A program made the translations under genes and the position numbers. This document shows positions 18,500-30,143 of a stretch of 64,000 nucleotides of DNA, piece after piece. This DNA comes from Acanthacorydalis orientalis. Lineage: Eukaryota > Arthropoda > Insecta > Megaloptera > Corydalidae. Each line of letters starts with the position of its first letter. Position 1 is the first letter of the stretch. A model generated the notes under the pieces. The model did not search any database, had not been told where the DNA came from, and saw only the letters and a program-made list of their open reading frames with translations. The stretch is taken from the NCBI GenBank assembly GCA_034766995.1, contig CM068325.1, positions 7,866,825-7,930,824 on the forward strand, read 5' to 3'.

Positions 18500-18716
18500 G
18501 ATTCAGAAGTGTTATTGTGTCACGAAATGTCTGCAGAAACAGATACATATGAGAACGTGTCGACACTCGTCGAGATAAGAACCGTATGTGTCGTGCGTGA
18601 TATGCATACAGTGACTGTAGTGTGCATCGATACCACCGAAACCAGTGAAAAAGTAGCTCTCACGTACGGTCTTATCACGTAATTGTACGTGACGTGTCAG
18701 TAGTGTGCACGGGGCT
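18500..18716 (+). mobile_element. PIF/Harbinger 3' end fragment, copy C
   Basis: It aligns with 61225-61437 of the better Harbinger copy, for example CGAGATAAGAACCGTA and the terminal GTGTGCACGGGGCT. Only the non-coding 3' end is present. Confidence 0.8.
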
Positions 18717-18824
18717 TCAGACCTCGTGCACGTACACGAGCTCGAGGTCCACTTCCGGAGCCACGCCGGCGAACGGAAGCACAGGTGTGAGGTCTGCGAG
18801 AAGTTCTCCTACACGCGGGCGTAA
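18717..18824 (+). pseudogene. C2H2 zinc-finger fragment
   Basis: Directly after the Harbinger terminus, 35 codons read SDLVHVHELEVHFRSH, then a linker AGERKH, then CEVCEKFSYTRA and TAA. This is the second half of one C2H2 finger, a near-canonical TGEKP-type linker and the start of the next. The second finger is cut before its histidines, so this is a scrap of a zinc-finger gene broken at the transposon end. Confidence 0.55.
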
Positions 18825-19631
18825 CCGAGGAAGCATGCGCCGTCGCACGAGAAGCGAGATCGTTCGGTCTCGGATCGTATTTGGATCGTTGTTCGTCCGT
18901 CGATAAATATTCTACGTTCCGAGCCGGTACCGTTCGGTTCGGTTTTGTTTTTCAGCTCCGTTACGGTCCGACCCGATCGAGATCGTCGATCGATTCGGGA
19001 CACGCTACGTACTCGGATTTAAATGAAAACTCGATACTCGGTGAAACGATAATCGTGCGGTCCTTCACGACACGATATTCGAGGCGGATCTATATCCGAA
19101 ACGGATCGAAGGCGTTTCGGTAGATACCGATCCGATACCGGATACGTGCGGTTACGACGAAGATATATCGAACACGCGCTGTCGAAACGAGAGACGGTCT
19201 TCGACTTCCTTCCGAACGGCACGAGTTCTCGATCTCTCTAAACGTTCGATCTTTTTCACTGTAAAACGCCTGTTAAATTAAATTCAGAAATAAATACATT
19301 TTTTTTTCTAAATCGATAGCTTTGTTCATTTTTTATACCTTCTCAAAATGTGCCAGAACTTCATGGCCCATATTGTATATACGTATGCACCGGATCAAAA
19401 AAGTTTCCATACGACTAGCTGTGACAAAGATTTCCGCTCGTTTTATTATGAAACGTTTAAATTTTTAATTCCTAATTAATTATTAATTCCTATCACTATA
19501 TATCGATTTCATCTGTGCGTGTAACCAAATACGGTAATCGATATATTAGAATCGGGCATTAACCATAAATTTATAACCTTAAAAAATATACCAAACATTT
19601 CGTTCTTACATTATATCGAGTTTAGTTAATT
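18825..19631. other. No gene recognised; CpG-rich then AT-rich
   Basis: 18825-19250 is CpG-rich (many CGATC / TCGG words) with only short ORFs on both strands. 19260-19631 is AT-rich. I see no conserved domain or transposon end. Confidence 0.4.
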
Positions 19632-20627
19632 AGGTAATAGTTCAGTTAAAGGACTTTAGTGAAAACGCACTTTCAAAATTCAAATTTCTTGCTAAATCGA
19701 TTAATTACAATGTAAAACGTGATTTAAAGTCAGGAAAGTAGCACTTTTTCAATAATATGAAAAAAATGTAAAAAAAGTGTCTCAGTGGACAGATGGTACA
19801 AACTGCAATTTATCACCAAAAAGGCCTTTTTTTATCTCAAAAAAGGCTTGTACATTAAACAATTACCGGTAAAAGCACCAAATAATCACTTGTATAATAC
19901 ATTTTGGTACATTTCAAAGCGAAAAAGTTCGCGTAAGAAACTTAATGAAAGTAGATGTTTGCGTGATTCGCTATGTCATTTCGTGCGGCGCATCCGTTAT
20001 GGCGCGTTCATATGCTGTAAACAAGTGACGTTTTTATAGGAAGGGGTGTGGAAGGAGGTCTATTTTTAATTGTATACGGGTGAGGGTGTAGTGAAGGTCA
20101 GGGTGAGGTGAGAGTGACGATGGAGAAAGTGTTGGGAAGGAGGCCTATTTTTAATGTTATATATTACGATAAATATTGACTACTTAAAACGTTCACTTTA
20201 ATAGCGTCACTAAATTACATGCATACAAACGCACTACAACGGATGCGTATGCATATGGCTGCGCCGCGCAGAATGGAAACAGCGCGAGTCACGCCAATGT
20301 CTACTTTCATTATTTTTTTACGCGCAGTTTTTTTGTTTTAAAACGTAACAAAATATATTGCGCAAGTGGTTATTTACTGCTTATACCACTAATTGTTTAG
20401 TGAAAATCCGTTTTTTGAGATAGAAAAGCCCCTTTTTGAGAAAAAAAAGACATATTTTGCAGTTCGTACCATCCGTCAGTGAGACACTTTTTTACATTTT
20501 TTTCATATTATTTATTGCAAAAGTCTTGCTCCCCGACTTTAAATCACATTATAATTAATCAATTTAGCAAAAAATGTGAATTTTTTAAGTGCGTTTTCAC
20601 TAAAGTCCTTAAACTGAACTATTACCT
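19632..20627. mobile_element. Foldback element family A, copy 2 (~1 kb)
   Basis: The ends are clean here: AGGTAATAGTTCAG on the left and CTGAACTATTACCT on the right. If the outer TA is the target duplication, the element is GGTAATAG...CTATTACC. The arms of ~400 bp are reverse complements around a central ~150 bp (about 20040-20200). No ORF of transposase type. Same family as 15131-16082. Confidence 0.8.
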
Positions 20628-20636
20628 ATATAAATT

Positions 20637-20961
20637 TGGAGACTTATCGCCGGGCGATCAGTTCCCTGATTGTTATTAGCGCGAGGATGAGGATCGTGGG
20701 AGTGCAGGTTCTTAGTAAACGAAATGTTGATATATAAAAATGCTTTATTGTTAAAACGCACACAAGACTCTAGAAACCACACGTGTGGCGGATTCCTATC
20801 TGGCCGAGCCGAGAGTGAGACGCGTGCTGCTCGTTAAGCGTGCTAGACGGAAATGGCCTTCTCGACGCCCCGCTTCCTCTATCGCGTAGATGGCGCGTGG
20901 TATCAGCGTCTGTTTACGCCGCCCTCTAGCGACGCTCGCAGTTGGCGGCGAAGCCCCTACA
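20637..20961 (-). mobile_element. Solo LTR, family L, copy 1
   Basis: On the minus strand it begins TGTAGGGGCTTCGCC, contains an AATAAAGC polyadenylation signal about two thirds along, and ends ...GTCTCCA, giving the TG...CA ends of an LTR. A homologous copy lies at 29027-29371. No internal coding region flanks it, so it is a solo LTR. The superfamily cannot be told from the LTR alone. Confidence 0.7.
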
Positions 20962-21008
20962 TATATACACAGACATATATATCGATGATTCATGACATAT
21001 GAGTTCAA

Positions 21009-21580
21009 TTTAAATCATCTATAATAAGAATATTCTTAATAGAATGTCAACAACTTCAAATTTATCATATTTAGAATCTAAACGCTAATCGAAATTCAAA
21101 AGCGGTGTTATTTAACGCACTTATTGGATATTCGGACACCTTCCTCGTGTACTTTAGTTAAATACTTACCGGTTTAATTTAAATCATCTTCGACAAGAAT
21201 AATCCTAAACGATATGTCTCCGTTTCGTATGCGTCGTAGTTAGAACTCGAAATACTAATTCGAATTAAAAGTCGATGATATCGTACGTATTTGTTGAATA
21301 TTCGGACCCGGCCTTTGTGTATCTTGAAGTTAAATGACTCGCAGTTTAATTTAAATCGTCTACGATAACTTTATTCTTAAACGATATGTTTCGGTTACGA
21401 GTGCATCAGAGTTAGAACTCGAAATGCCAATTCGAATTAAAAACAGATGATATCGTATGTATTTGTTAAATATTCGAACCCCTATTCTTGTAAATAATAA
21501 TGTTTGACGACGTACCAGTTCGAATTAAATCATCTATAATAAGAATATTCTTAACGTGCTGAAATATGCGCAGGTTGTCG
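21009..21580. repeat. ~170-bp tandem repeat, about 3.3 units
   Basis: Units begin near 21009, 21177, 21347 and 21525 with (T)TTAAATCATCTATAATAAGAAT-type sequence and share GTATTTGTTGAATATTCGGACC. They are moderately diverged and satellite-like. No coding potential. Confidence 0.75.
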
Positions 21581-21746
21581 AGTTATATTTACTAGGATTG
21601 CTAACTAATCACAAGTAGAATATTTCAAACAAATAAAACGATAAAAGACAGATCCGTTATTATGACTGTGACGACGACGAGAGTGAACGGTTAGAGTCTA
21701 AGAGAGAGAGAGAGAGTATACACGTGGTTCTCGGGGTATCGTGGTT

Positions 21747-23520
21747 TCATGGTTCGTCTCGTCGATCTACGAGACGTATCGGTGTACGGTTGCTTTGTCG
21801 ACCCTTCGGCTTTCTCTTCTTCGTTTCTTCTCGTTCTTTATCGTCGTGTCCACGTTCTTTTTCGTCCTCTTCTTCTGTTCGGTATTCTTCATTTATCTCT
21901 CCTGGTTCCTCTCGATTTACCGATCGTTCGCCGCCGAGGTTCTCGATAGTGAATTTCGTTTCTTCGAAAACCGAGTCTCGTCCGAAAATTACTTTCCGAT
22001 CGTTAGGGCTCGGACGGCGCTCTATAAAACAGCGTACGAACAATCTAGAGTCGAATTTTCCAGGTATCGGTTCTTTCGGAAGTCGTGAGCGTGCGACACA
22101 CACGAATACTTTCGGTCCTGCGAGGTTCGGTTTTTCGTCGAACCGAACAGCCGCTCGGACTTTACGATTCAAGGACGACGCGGGACTTCGATCGATCGAA
22201 TACGCGGCCACGAGGACCGCTTCTGGTCGAAACGTTTTTTCGAGCTCGCCGTCGAGTAACGTGCATCGGGCTCGTTCTAAAACGGGTCCGTTCGTCCTTT
22301 CGGCGACGCCGTTCCGCCGGAGCGTATACCGGACGGTGAATTCTAACCGGATCCGTTCGTCTCCGAAGCGCCACTTTACCTGATTCGAAACGTACTCTCT
22401 ACCGACGTCGCATCTGAAACAACTCGAATCAGAGTTGAAACGCGCGAAACGAGCATCGAAGATGCTCGTCAGTCGAACTTGTCCTGTTTTTCGGTCTCGA
22501 AGCGGTGCTCCGGTCTTAGCGACTTCGATTCGTACAAGAACCTCGAGTTCCTTTTCGTTACCGAGCCGATCGCGACCGCCGATCGGACGCTCCGTCGCTC
22601 CGGAATCGAGAAGCCGTTCGATCGTGGCCGAAAAACGGTAACGATTCGAATCGGCCTCGTCGTTAGAACCCGATGATGCGTTCGCGATATGCGGATTTTT
22701 ATTTCCGACATCTCGAATTCCGCCTCGGCGTTCTGCCGACCTGCGTCCGACTCTTCGACAGTAATCACGTTCAAACTGGAATCCGGATTCGTCGTTTCCT
22801 CTATTCTTCGAGTTTCGCTGCGGTGCGTCCGACTTCTTCCGTCTCCGTTGCGATGTGAATGTCGTCGACGAAGGCGATTCTTCCTCGCTCGTTTTTCTCG
22901 TGTCGTTCTTCTTAGATTCTTCGTCCGGAAGTCGATTCTCGACGAAACCGACGTTCGGTTTATCCCGAGCGAAAGTTTCGACGGCCGTGATTACGCCGTC
23001 GTACTCGGACGGCACGGCGAGACGAAGACGACGAACTACGTCGACTTCTTGTGAGCTCGCTCCGGTCGACTTCGAATCTCGAATCGATTTATCGAATTTT
23101 AGAAAACGACCGGCGAGCGACTCGTTTTTCGATTATATTTCATACCGAGCGACGACTTACGCGAAACGAGCCGGTCCGCGATACCTTTTCTTTCGAACGT
23201 TCCGCACGGAGCTTTCCGCGAGTCGAAAGCCGTGTCTCTATCGTCGGCGCTTTCCGGGTGACCGTCGGCGATCCTTCGAGCCGTCTGCGTCTCTGATTTA
23301 CGGCGATCGGTAGCTCTTTCCTCTTTCTCTCCGGCGACGTATCCGTATCTAACGACGTCGCCGTTCCACGACACGAGGTTTCGACGAACCGGAGCTGGCC
23401 CGACTCGTTTGGTGAAGTTTCGATACGAAACTTCCGGTCGTCGACGTTTGTTCTGTCGTAAAGCGGAATTCGATGTTTTTCTATTTCCTCGGACGTTTTC
23501 GAGTTTCGAGGTTAACGCCG
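21747..23520 (-). pseudogene. Ty1/copia retrotransposon relic, gag-protease fused to integrase
   Basis: The frame 23015-21747 (422 codons) reads as copia sequence. It holds gag-like LPSEYDGVITAVET-type sequence at the start, the protease motif LLDSGATE followed by VRIEVAKTGA, then a jump to the integrase C-terminal region (YTLRRNGVAERTN, RARCTLLDG, INRSP-like) and a KKIIFARD-like end. The zinc knuckle, most of the integrase and all RT/RNase H are missing. Upstream (to about 23520) gag-like sequence continues with stops. The whole is unusually CpG-rich. It is a non-functional relic; no LTRs were recognised. Confidence 0.75.
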
Positions 23521-23735
23521 CGTGTTTATTATTTATGAACTTTTCTTTCTACTAGGGTTTTCTTAACTCGGCTCGTAACCCGTGTATTCATCTTCGTTCT
23601 TCATCGTCGTCTTCGAGGCGTGTCTTCATCTTCGTTACGAGTTTCGATCGAATCGCTTTTAGAAACCGGCGACCGTGTGATTTCGATCACGCTTTCGTCC
23701 TCGTCGTACCGGATAACGCAACGAAGCTCGTTTCT

Positions 23736-26177
23736 CTACTCGACCGCTTCGATATTCGCTTCCGTTTCCGTACTCGCGAACTCGCGGAACGCGCTAGAAC
23801 CGAACTCACGCGCGATGTCGAGAGGAGTCTTTCCGTTTTTATCACGAGCATCGATCGAAACGCCTTCCGTAACAAGCAGACGTGCGATTTCGGCCGTTTT
23901 TTCATTCTTGTTCTCCGCCAAGCAATGTAAGGCGGTCGAGTTTCCGTTATCGACCGCCTTGACGTCCGCTCTCGTTTCTACGATCAAGTACTCGCAGAGC
24001 GCGCGAGTTCCGGACGAGCAAGCGAGATGGAGAGCCGTCCTTCCGTCTTCGTCGCGAGCTTCGATCGAAACGCCTCCGGAAACCAGCGAACGTGCGACTC
24101 CGATGATATTTTCGTTCTCATTATCTGCCAGAGAGTGTAAGGTCGTCCGGTTTCTGTTACTGACCGCCTTGATATCCGCGTTCACTTCCGCGATCAAATA
24201 CTCACACAACGCGCGAGAGCCGAACGAGCAAGCGATATGGAGAGCCGTCCTTCCGTATTCGTCGCGAGCTTCGATAGAAACGCCTTCGGAAACCAGCGAA
24301 CGTGCGACTTCGACCGTGTTGTCGTTTTTATTCTGTGCCAGATAATGTAAGGCAGTCCGGTTTCCGTTACCGACTGCCGTAACATCCGCTTTCATTTCTG
24401 CGATCAAATACTCGCAGAACGGGCGAGTTCCGTACGCGCAAGCGATATGGAGAGCCGTCCTTCCGTATTCGTCGCGAGCTTCGATCGAAACGCCTTCGGA
24501 AATCAGCGATCGTGCGAGTTCGACCGTGTTTCCGTTCTGATTCTGTGCCAGATAATGCAAGGTAGTACAGTTTCTGTTATCGACCGCCTCGATATCGGCT
24601 TTCATTTCCGTGATCAAGCGCTCGCAGAACGCGCGAGATCCGTACGCGCAAGCGATATGAAGAGCCGTCCTTCCGTATTCGTCACGAGCTTCGACCGAAA
24701 CGTCTCCGGAAACCAGCGAACGTGCGACTCCGATCATGTTATCGTTTTTATTCTCCGCGAGACAATGCAAGGTAGTCGAGTTTCTGTTAGTGACCGCCTC
24801 GATATCCGCTCGCATTTCCGTGATCAAGCGCTCGCAGAACGCACGAGATCCGAACAAACAGGCAAAATGGAGAGCCGTCCTTCCGTTTTCGTCACGAGCT
24901 TCGATCGGAACGCCTTCGGAGATCAGCAGACGTGCGACTTCGAACATGTTTTCGTTGTTGTTCTCCGCCAGAGAGTGTAAGGTAGTACAGTTACTGTTAT
25001 TGACCACCTTAACGTCCGCTTTCATTTCCGTGATCAAGTACTCGCAGAGCGCGCGAGAGCCGTACGAGCAAGCGACGAGAAGAGGCGTACTTCCGTAGTC
25101 GTGACGAGCTTCGATCGAGAGGCCTTTGGAGATCAGCGAACGTGCGACTTCGACCATGTTTTCGTTCTTGTTCTGCGCCAGATAATGTAACGCTGTCCAG
25201 TTTCTGTTATTGACCGCCTCGATATCCGCTCGCATTTCTGCGATCAAGTACTCGCAGAACGCGCGAGTGCCGGACCAGCAAGCGACGTGGAGAGCCGTTC
25301 TTCCGTCTACGTCACGAGCTTCGATCGAAACGCCTTCGGAGATCAGCGAACGTGCGACTTCGACCACGTTGTCGTTCTTGTTCTTCGCCAGATAATGTAA
25401 GGCTGTCCAGTTTCTGTTAGTGACCGCCTCGACATCCGCTCGCATTTCTGTGATCAAGTACTCGCAGAATGCGCGAGAACCGAATTCGCAGGCGATATGA
25501 AGCGGCGTTCTTCCGTATTCGTCACGAGTATCGATCGAAATGCCTCTACAAATAAGTTCTTTTACAATTCCGATTTTCTGTTCGTCGTGTGTTGCTACCA
25601 GCATGTGTAAAAGTGTTAGCTTGGAATTGTCGGTAACGAAAACATCTGCTTTGTTTGCATTTAACAGGCACTCATAGACAGATTTCGATGCGCAATTGGC
25701 TGCATAATGAAGTGGAGTCCGACCTTCAATATTTCTAGTATTGACCAAATCCGTGTTTGCCAATAGTCGCATTATCTCCACCGATCTGTCTCGTTCCTCG
25801 GATATTCGTGCTAGTGAATGCAGAATGGTGTTCCCGTCATAGTCGTATTTATGACTTAAATTCACATTAGTTTCCGCCATTATGTACTTTGTCAGAGACA
25901 CGTGTCCGGAGATTGCTGCATAATACAACGGCGTCTTTTTGTCTTCGTCTATCGTGTTGATCAATTCGTCTCTGTGAGTTGCTTCCGTGTGCTCCATTAG
26001 GTTTCTGACTATTTCCTTATATCCGTTCTTCGATGCGTGAAGTAAGCACTGAATTTTGTCAGAAATGATATCAGTTATGTTTTCGTCGCTTTTCGTCAAC
26101 AGCAAGTCTAGATTCTTCCACATCTGTGCGACGCATGCGTACTGCACGATGAAAAAAAGAATCATCGAGGCTGCCAT
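23736..26177 (-). CDS. Ankyrin-repeat protein, 813 residues, single exon
   Basis: One uninterrupted frame starts with ATG at 26177. Residues 1-17 are hydrophobic (MAASMILFFIVQYACVA) and could be a signal peptide or anchor. Residues ~45-205 hold diverged ankyrin units (TPLYYAAISGHVSLTKYIM, TPLHYAANCASKSVYECLL). From about 206 there are eight highly similar 70-residue modules and a partial ninth. Each contains two ankyrin-type units: EARDEYGRTALHIAC...FCEYLI and NRNxTALHYLAxNKN...VARSLISEG. Ankyrin arrays bind other proteins; the partner is unknown. The modules are CpG-rich and recently homogenised, while the N-terminal part is not. No kinase, PRANC or F-box domain is seen. Lack of introns could mean a retrocopy, transfer from a microbe or virus, or a young insect gene. 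Confidence 0.75.
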   Translation of the reverse strand: MAASMILFFIVQYACVAQMWKNLDLLLTKSDENITDIISDKIQCLLHASKNGYKEIVRNLMEHTEATHRDELINTIDEDKKTPLYYAAISGHVSLTKYIMAETNVNLSHKYDYDGNTILHSLARISEERDRSVEIMRLLANTDLVNTRNIEGRTPLHYAANCASKSVYECLLNANKADVFVTDNSKLTLLHMLVATHDEQKIGIVKELICRGISIDTRDEYGRTPLHIACEFGSRAFCEYLITEMRADVEAVTNRNWTALHYLAKNKNDNVVEVARSLISEGVSIEARDVDGRTALHVACWSGTRAFCEYLIAEMRADIEAVNNRNWTALHYLAQNKNENMVEVARSLISKGLSIEARHDYGSTPLLVACSYGSRALCEYLITEMKADVKVVNNSNCTTLHSLAENNNENMFEVARLLISEGVPIEARDENGRTALHFACLFGSRAFCERLITEMRADIEAVTNRNSTTLHCLAENKNDNMIGVARSLVSGDVSVEARDEYGRTALHIACAYGSRAFCERLITEMKADIEAVDNRNCTTLHYLAQNQNGNTVELARSLISEGVSIEARDEYGRTALHIACAYGTRPFCEYLIAEMKADVTAVGNGNRTALHYLAQNKNDNTVEVARSLVSEGVSIEARDEYGRTALHIACSFGSRALCEYLIAEVNADIKAVSNRNRTTLHSLADNENENIIGVARSLVSGGVSIEARDEDGRTALHLACSSGTRALCEYLIVETRADVKAVDNGNSTALHCLAENKNEKTAEIARLLVTEGVSIDARDKNGKTPLDIAREFGSSAFREFASTETEANIEAVE
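23850..25560 (-). repeat. Tandem 210-bp coding repeats within the ankyrin gene
   Basis: Eight units of 210 bp are near-identical at nucleotide level, for example GGAGAGCCGTCCTTCCGT recurs on the plus strand at about 24031, 24240, 24450 and later. The period equals 70 codons, so copy number can change without breaking the frame. Confidence 0.9.
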
Positions 26178-27389
26178 TTGAGGTAAGCTCGTTTATTGTA
26201 CTTCTACGCGAGTCATGTGCTTTTGAATTTTTCTTCTTCAATTATTATTTAATTTAATTTTTACATTTTTTTTTTGATAGAAGTATTAAAAAGGTTGATT
26301 TCTGATTTATCCAAATGCACTGTACAGAATCTGTTCTGATTTCTTTACGAGGTTCCCCTCTTACAACGTTATTATTGCGTTATGAGGATGAATATTTTTT
26401 CAAATTGAAAATACAAACAAAATGAATTTTTCACTAATTTTAAGAATAAATACGTGTGCATGACAATTAAAATAAATCCAAATTCATTTAATTTATTACA
26501 TAATATACAATAAATGCTATTATATGTCGGTTTCGTTCATCAATGTCATAAATTTTGACGACAATACGAACATAAAGTCAACAAACGTTGTCGAAAGCGA
26601 CTAAATATAATAATAGATAAAAAATGCGGAAACAAAACACCAGATAAATCTCCCTATAACTAAAAAAATGGCCCCGTCGATATGCGTGCGTTTTATTCGT
26701 TCTCTGATTGGTTAATATCAGTCGCATGATTAGTGTTCTGCTTGGTGATAATTTCTGTTATTTGTTATGGGGAAGCTAGCGTAACGAGCGGGGGATGAAG
26801 CCTCCTACCCGGTGTGGATTCTCGAGCTTAGCGAGAAGTGGGCGGAACCCGCTAGTGACTTATTAAAACTTGAATACTTTTATTCCAATTAATAATGAAA
26901 TTAACTTTAACGTTAATAATAAAAACGGTTAATTTGCAAACGTGTAAGGATGTCTAGGCATATTAGCATGTGGTGACGGCTGTACAAATTTTCACATCGA
27001 TCACGCATTCGAATATCACTATGTTTATAATTGATTACACGACGATCACACTGTGTAGTGCGAATACAATTCTTGGAAGAGATGTAAAGCGAGCATCGCC
27101 GTCAAATGAGAATGGATGACATCTACATTGTATGAGAACGTAGTGACGCTCGACCCGCATTCGCTCAGGAAGATGAAATTATTTAGATGGCAAACTTACA
27201 ACTGAATAAGCAAAAGAACAGACAGCCACTGGAATATATATTTCCAAGAAATTATGTAATTGTGTAATAGTACTTCCATGCATTCTCTCCTGGAAACGAC
27301 CTGCATTATCGCTAACTGACTGGAGCTCCAGTTCAGTTTCGTGAAATGCGTCGCTCCACACTGTCGTCGAAGATGTGTGTATTTACAGA
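26178..27389. other. Intergenic; ankyrin-gene upstream region
   Basis: AT-rich to 26650, with no ORF of note. A CCAAT-box-like ATTAACCAATCAGAG lies on the minus strand near 26700-26715 and could belong to the ankyrin gene promoter (inference). 26760-26860 is a GC-richer scrap of unknown origin. Confidence 0.3.
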
Positions 27390-28020
27390 GGTACAATAAC
27401 GATAAATCAAGATAGAAAGCATCCTGACCAAACATAAACGTCGCCACGAAAGCGAAACAACTACGGCCACAAAGCAATGCTCTCTATTTGGTGGCGTATG
27501 GAACTTGTCGTGTATTATGAGTTGTTGAAACCGGAGAGAACACTCACTGCTGAACGTTACCGACAGAAATTGGAGCGTTTGAATGATAATTTGATGCAAA
27601 AATGACGACCAATTGCATCGAATAGCCGAAAAATGATTATTTTCTATGACAACTCTCGGCCCCACGATGTTAAAGCCTTGAGAAAACACTGATGGAGCTC
27701 GAATGGGAAGTTCTCCCACATCCAGCGTATTCTCAGGACCTGGCCGCAAGCGATTACCACCTGTTCGGATCGATGTAACACGCTTTGGAAGAAACACACT
27801 TTCATAACTACGGAGAAGTCGAAAATTAGATTGCCGAATGGATCGGCTCAAAAGTCAGACCAGTCATTCGTCGCGGAATTCAACTCCTGCCAGAAAAGTG
27901 GGAAACGGTCATAGCTTCCGAGGGTGAATATTTTGATTATTGTACTCACATAATTTGTTATTGAAATAAAGGCTCAAATAACACAAAAAACAGCAGATTT
28001 CAATGCAACCTCCTAATAGA
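27390..28020 (+). pseudogene. mariner transposase relic 1
   Basis: Broken frames on the plus strand give the mariner catalytic region: YELL-KPGE, then a DNSRPH-like segment, WEVLPHPAYSQDLAASDYHLF (the third catalytic Asp region) and WETVIASEGEYFDY at the end. Several stops and frameshifts. The DNA-binding half is not recognisable; the 5' limit is uncertain. The 3' end is near the GCAACCTCCTAATA sequence at 28005-28018. Confidence 0.75.
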
Positions 28021-28039
28021 TATATATATTAGGTTATAG

Positions 28040-28800
28040 GGCACCATCATTTACAAGTATAAAAACTGGCTGTACAATGTACACGTGGATGGTACAATCT
28101 TCGAAGATATCCTCCGTAGCGGACGCCCGAAAGCGTAACGACACCAGAAATCATCGATAAAGCGCATGATATTTTGTTTGAAATGTCTCCGATTGAAGGT
28201 GTCTGATTTTACTGAATTGTGGAGCATCTCAGATAAATGTTCAATTAATATCCTAACAGAAAAATTTTCTATGAGAAAGGTATCGGCAGCTCGGATGTTT
28301 GAGTGTCTGAACTGATGACAATTGAGTAGAAACGCAATCAAATGTGTGTGAACCGTTTCCTGAAGGATACGACTGAATTAGTTGGTCAGACTGTAACCAA
28401 TGATCAAACTTGAGCCTATCATTAAACACACGAGACAAAGATCCAAACAATGGAGGCATCATGATTTTCCGACACTGTAATATCTATTTTATCTACAGCA
28501 AAGGATATGGATCCAATTTTCGATCATGTTAAGGGGATATCGCTGATTAGTTATCTTCCAAAGGGTAAATCTATTACGGGAGAACACTGTCCAAAACTAT
28601 CGGATCGACTCTAGCAACCGATTCGTAAAAGGAGATCCCTTTTTTCAGAGAAAAATATCATTGTTTATCAAGGATAATGCACGTGCACACACAAATGCCC
28701 TCTTTAAATCAAAAACCACCTCACCTCAAGGAACAAAGAAATTTGACTGGCCTTTGACGCTCTGAGGACGATGGCGTTGCCGTAGAAATGAGCATAAGCG
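28040..28800 (+). pseudogene. mariner transposase relic 2
   Basis: Plus-strand fragments read as the HTH linker (ILRSGRPKA), a MRKVSAARM motif typical of mariner, then QWMEA, and later IIVYQDNARAHTN at the second catalytic Asp. Many stops. No clear terminal repeats. Confidence 0.65.
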
Positions 28801-29026
28801 ACAATAAAAAAGATTCATTACTATTTATTGAATACTTTTGATCAGAAAGATCTTGATGTGGCTCGTGGAATGCAAAAGGAATTAATTTGTGAAAGTGGAC
28901 TTATCGACAGAATCGGATCGGTTTTGTGACAATGTTTTATGTTGAGAAACACGAGAACATCATCTGACACAAAAATCCGACAATACTCTTCTGATATCCC
29001 TACATGTACATATGTATACATATATA

Positions 29027-29371
29027 TGTGGGGGCTTCGCCACCACGAGCGCGCGTCGCCAGAGGGCAGCGTAATCAAACGCTCGTGCCGCGCGCTATCT
29101 ACGCGGTAGAATGAGCAGTTGGTTCAGGATCAGTTCAGTTTGAGGAGAGTTCCGACTAACACGCCTAACGGACAGCACGCGCCTCGGTCTCGGCTCTTGT
29201 TAAGCCTCGGGTTTCGTCACACGTGCGGCTTGTCGAGTTTGAGTTTGGAGAGAATAAAGCATTTCGATACCGATTCCTGACTATTCATTATTGAGAACCT
29301 TGCACTCCCATGATGCATGTCCTCGCAATAGTAATAATTAGGAGACTGCTCGCCCCGGCGGCGAGTCCCCA
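29027..29371 (+). mobile_element. Solo LTR, family L, copy 2
   Basis: It begins TGTGGGGGCTTCGCC and ends GGCGAGTCCCCA, with an AATAAAGC polyadenylation signal near 29250, and is homologous throughout to the minus-strand copy at 20637-20961. It is flanked by TATA on both sides, a likely short target duplication. Confidence 0.75.
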
Positions 29372-29679
29372 TATATATATATATATATATATGAATAAGT
29401 GACTTCATACTTTCTCATTTCTTCAAAATTTAATGGAATTGGTTGAGTGACATTCGCGTAGTAAATTTGAACAGCAAACCTGCGAAGTGTGTGGGCAATG
29501 CAAAGAACTAAGCAATAAAATAAAAGTAAAAACACCTGAAGACTGGAGCAAAATCCGATCCAAGTAACAATGGGAAATAAGAGCTTTTCATTTTTGACGC
29601 GAATGGGCGGCGCTAGTTGTTCGTTACATACATGTAAATATATATATATATATATATATATTTACATGTATGTATCAGA
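29372..29679. other. No gene recognised
   Basis: Short (TA)n followed by unremarkable AT-rich sequence and another (TA)n at 29637-29661. Confidence 0.4.
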
Positions 29680-29849
29680 TCTGTAGAAAAATAATTGCGG
29701 TATATGACCTTAAAATACATAATAAAATCCGCAATTATTTTCCTACCGACTTAACATAACCGCCTGTACATGAACCGAATGAAATAATAAATGTACTTTA
29801 AAAACTCATATCTACATAATTATTATCACGGTATATCGCAACGCATTCG

Positions 29850-29895
<46 letters not shown>

Positions 29896-30072
29896 ATTTA
29901 TATAAAAAACGCTTCAGATTATTTTTTTGCAACGTTGTTTTTATTTTATATCTATATATCTCTCTCTCTCTATATATATATTAGGTGGGCAGACAATTAT
30001 GGTTTATGACCTTAAAATTCATAACAAAAACTGCAACTATTTTCCGACCAACCTAATATATACTAGTAGTAT

Positions 30073-30143
<71 letters not shown>

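Noticed and set aside
23620..25400. Plus-strand ORFs opposite the ankyrin gene
   Set aside because: They repeat with the 210-bp period of the ankyrin modules and read Ser/Arg-rich; the minus frame has the conserved ankyrin motifs.
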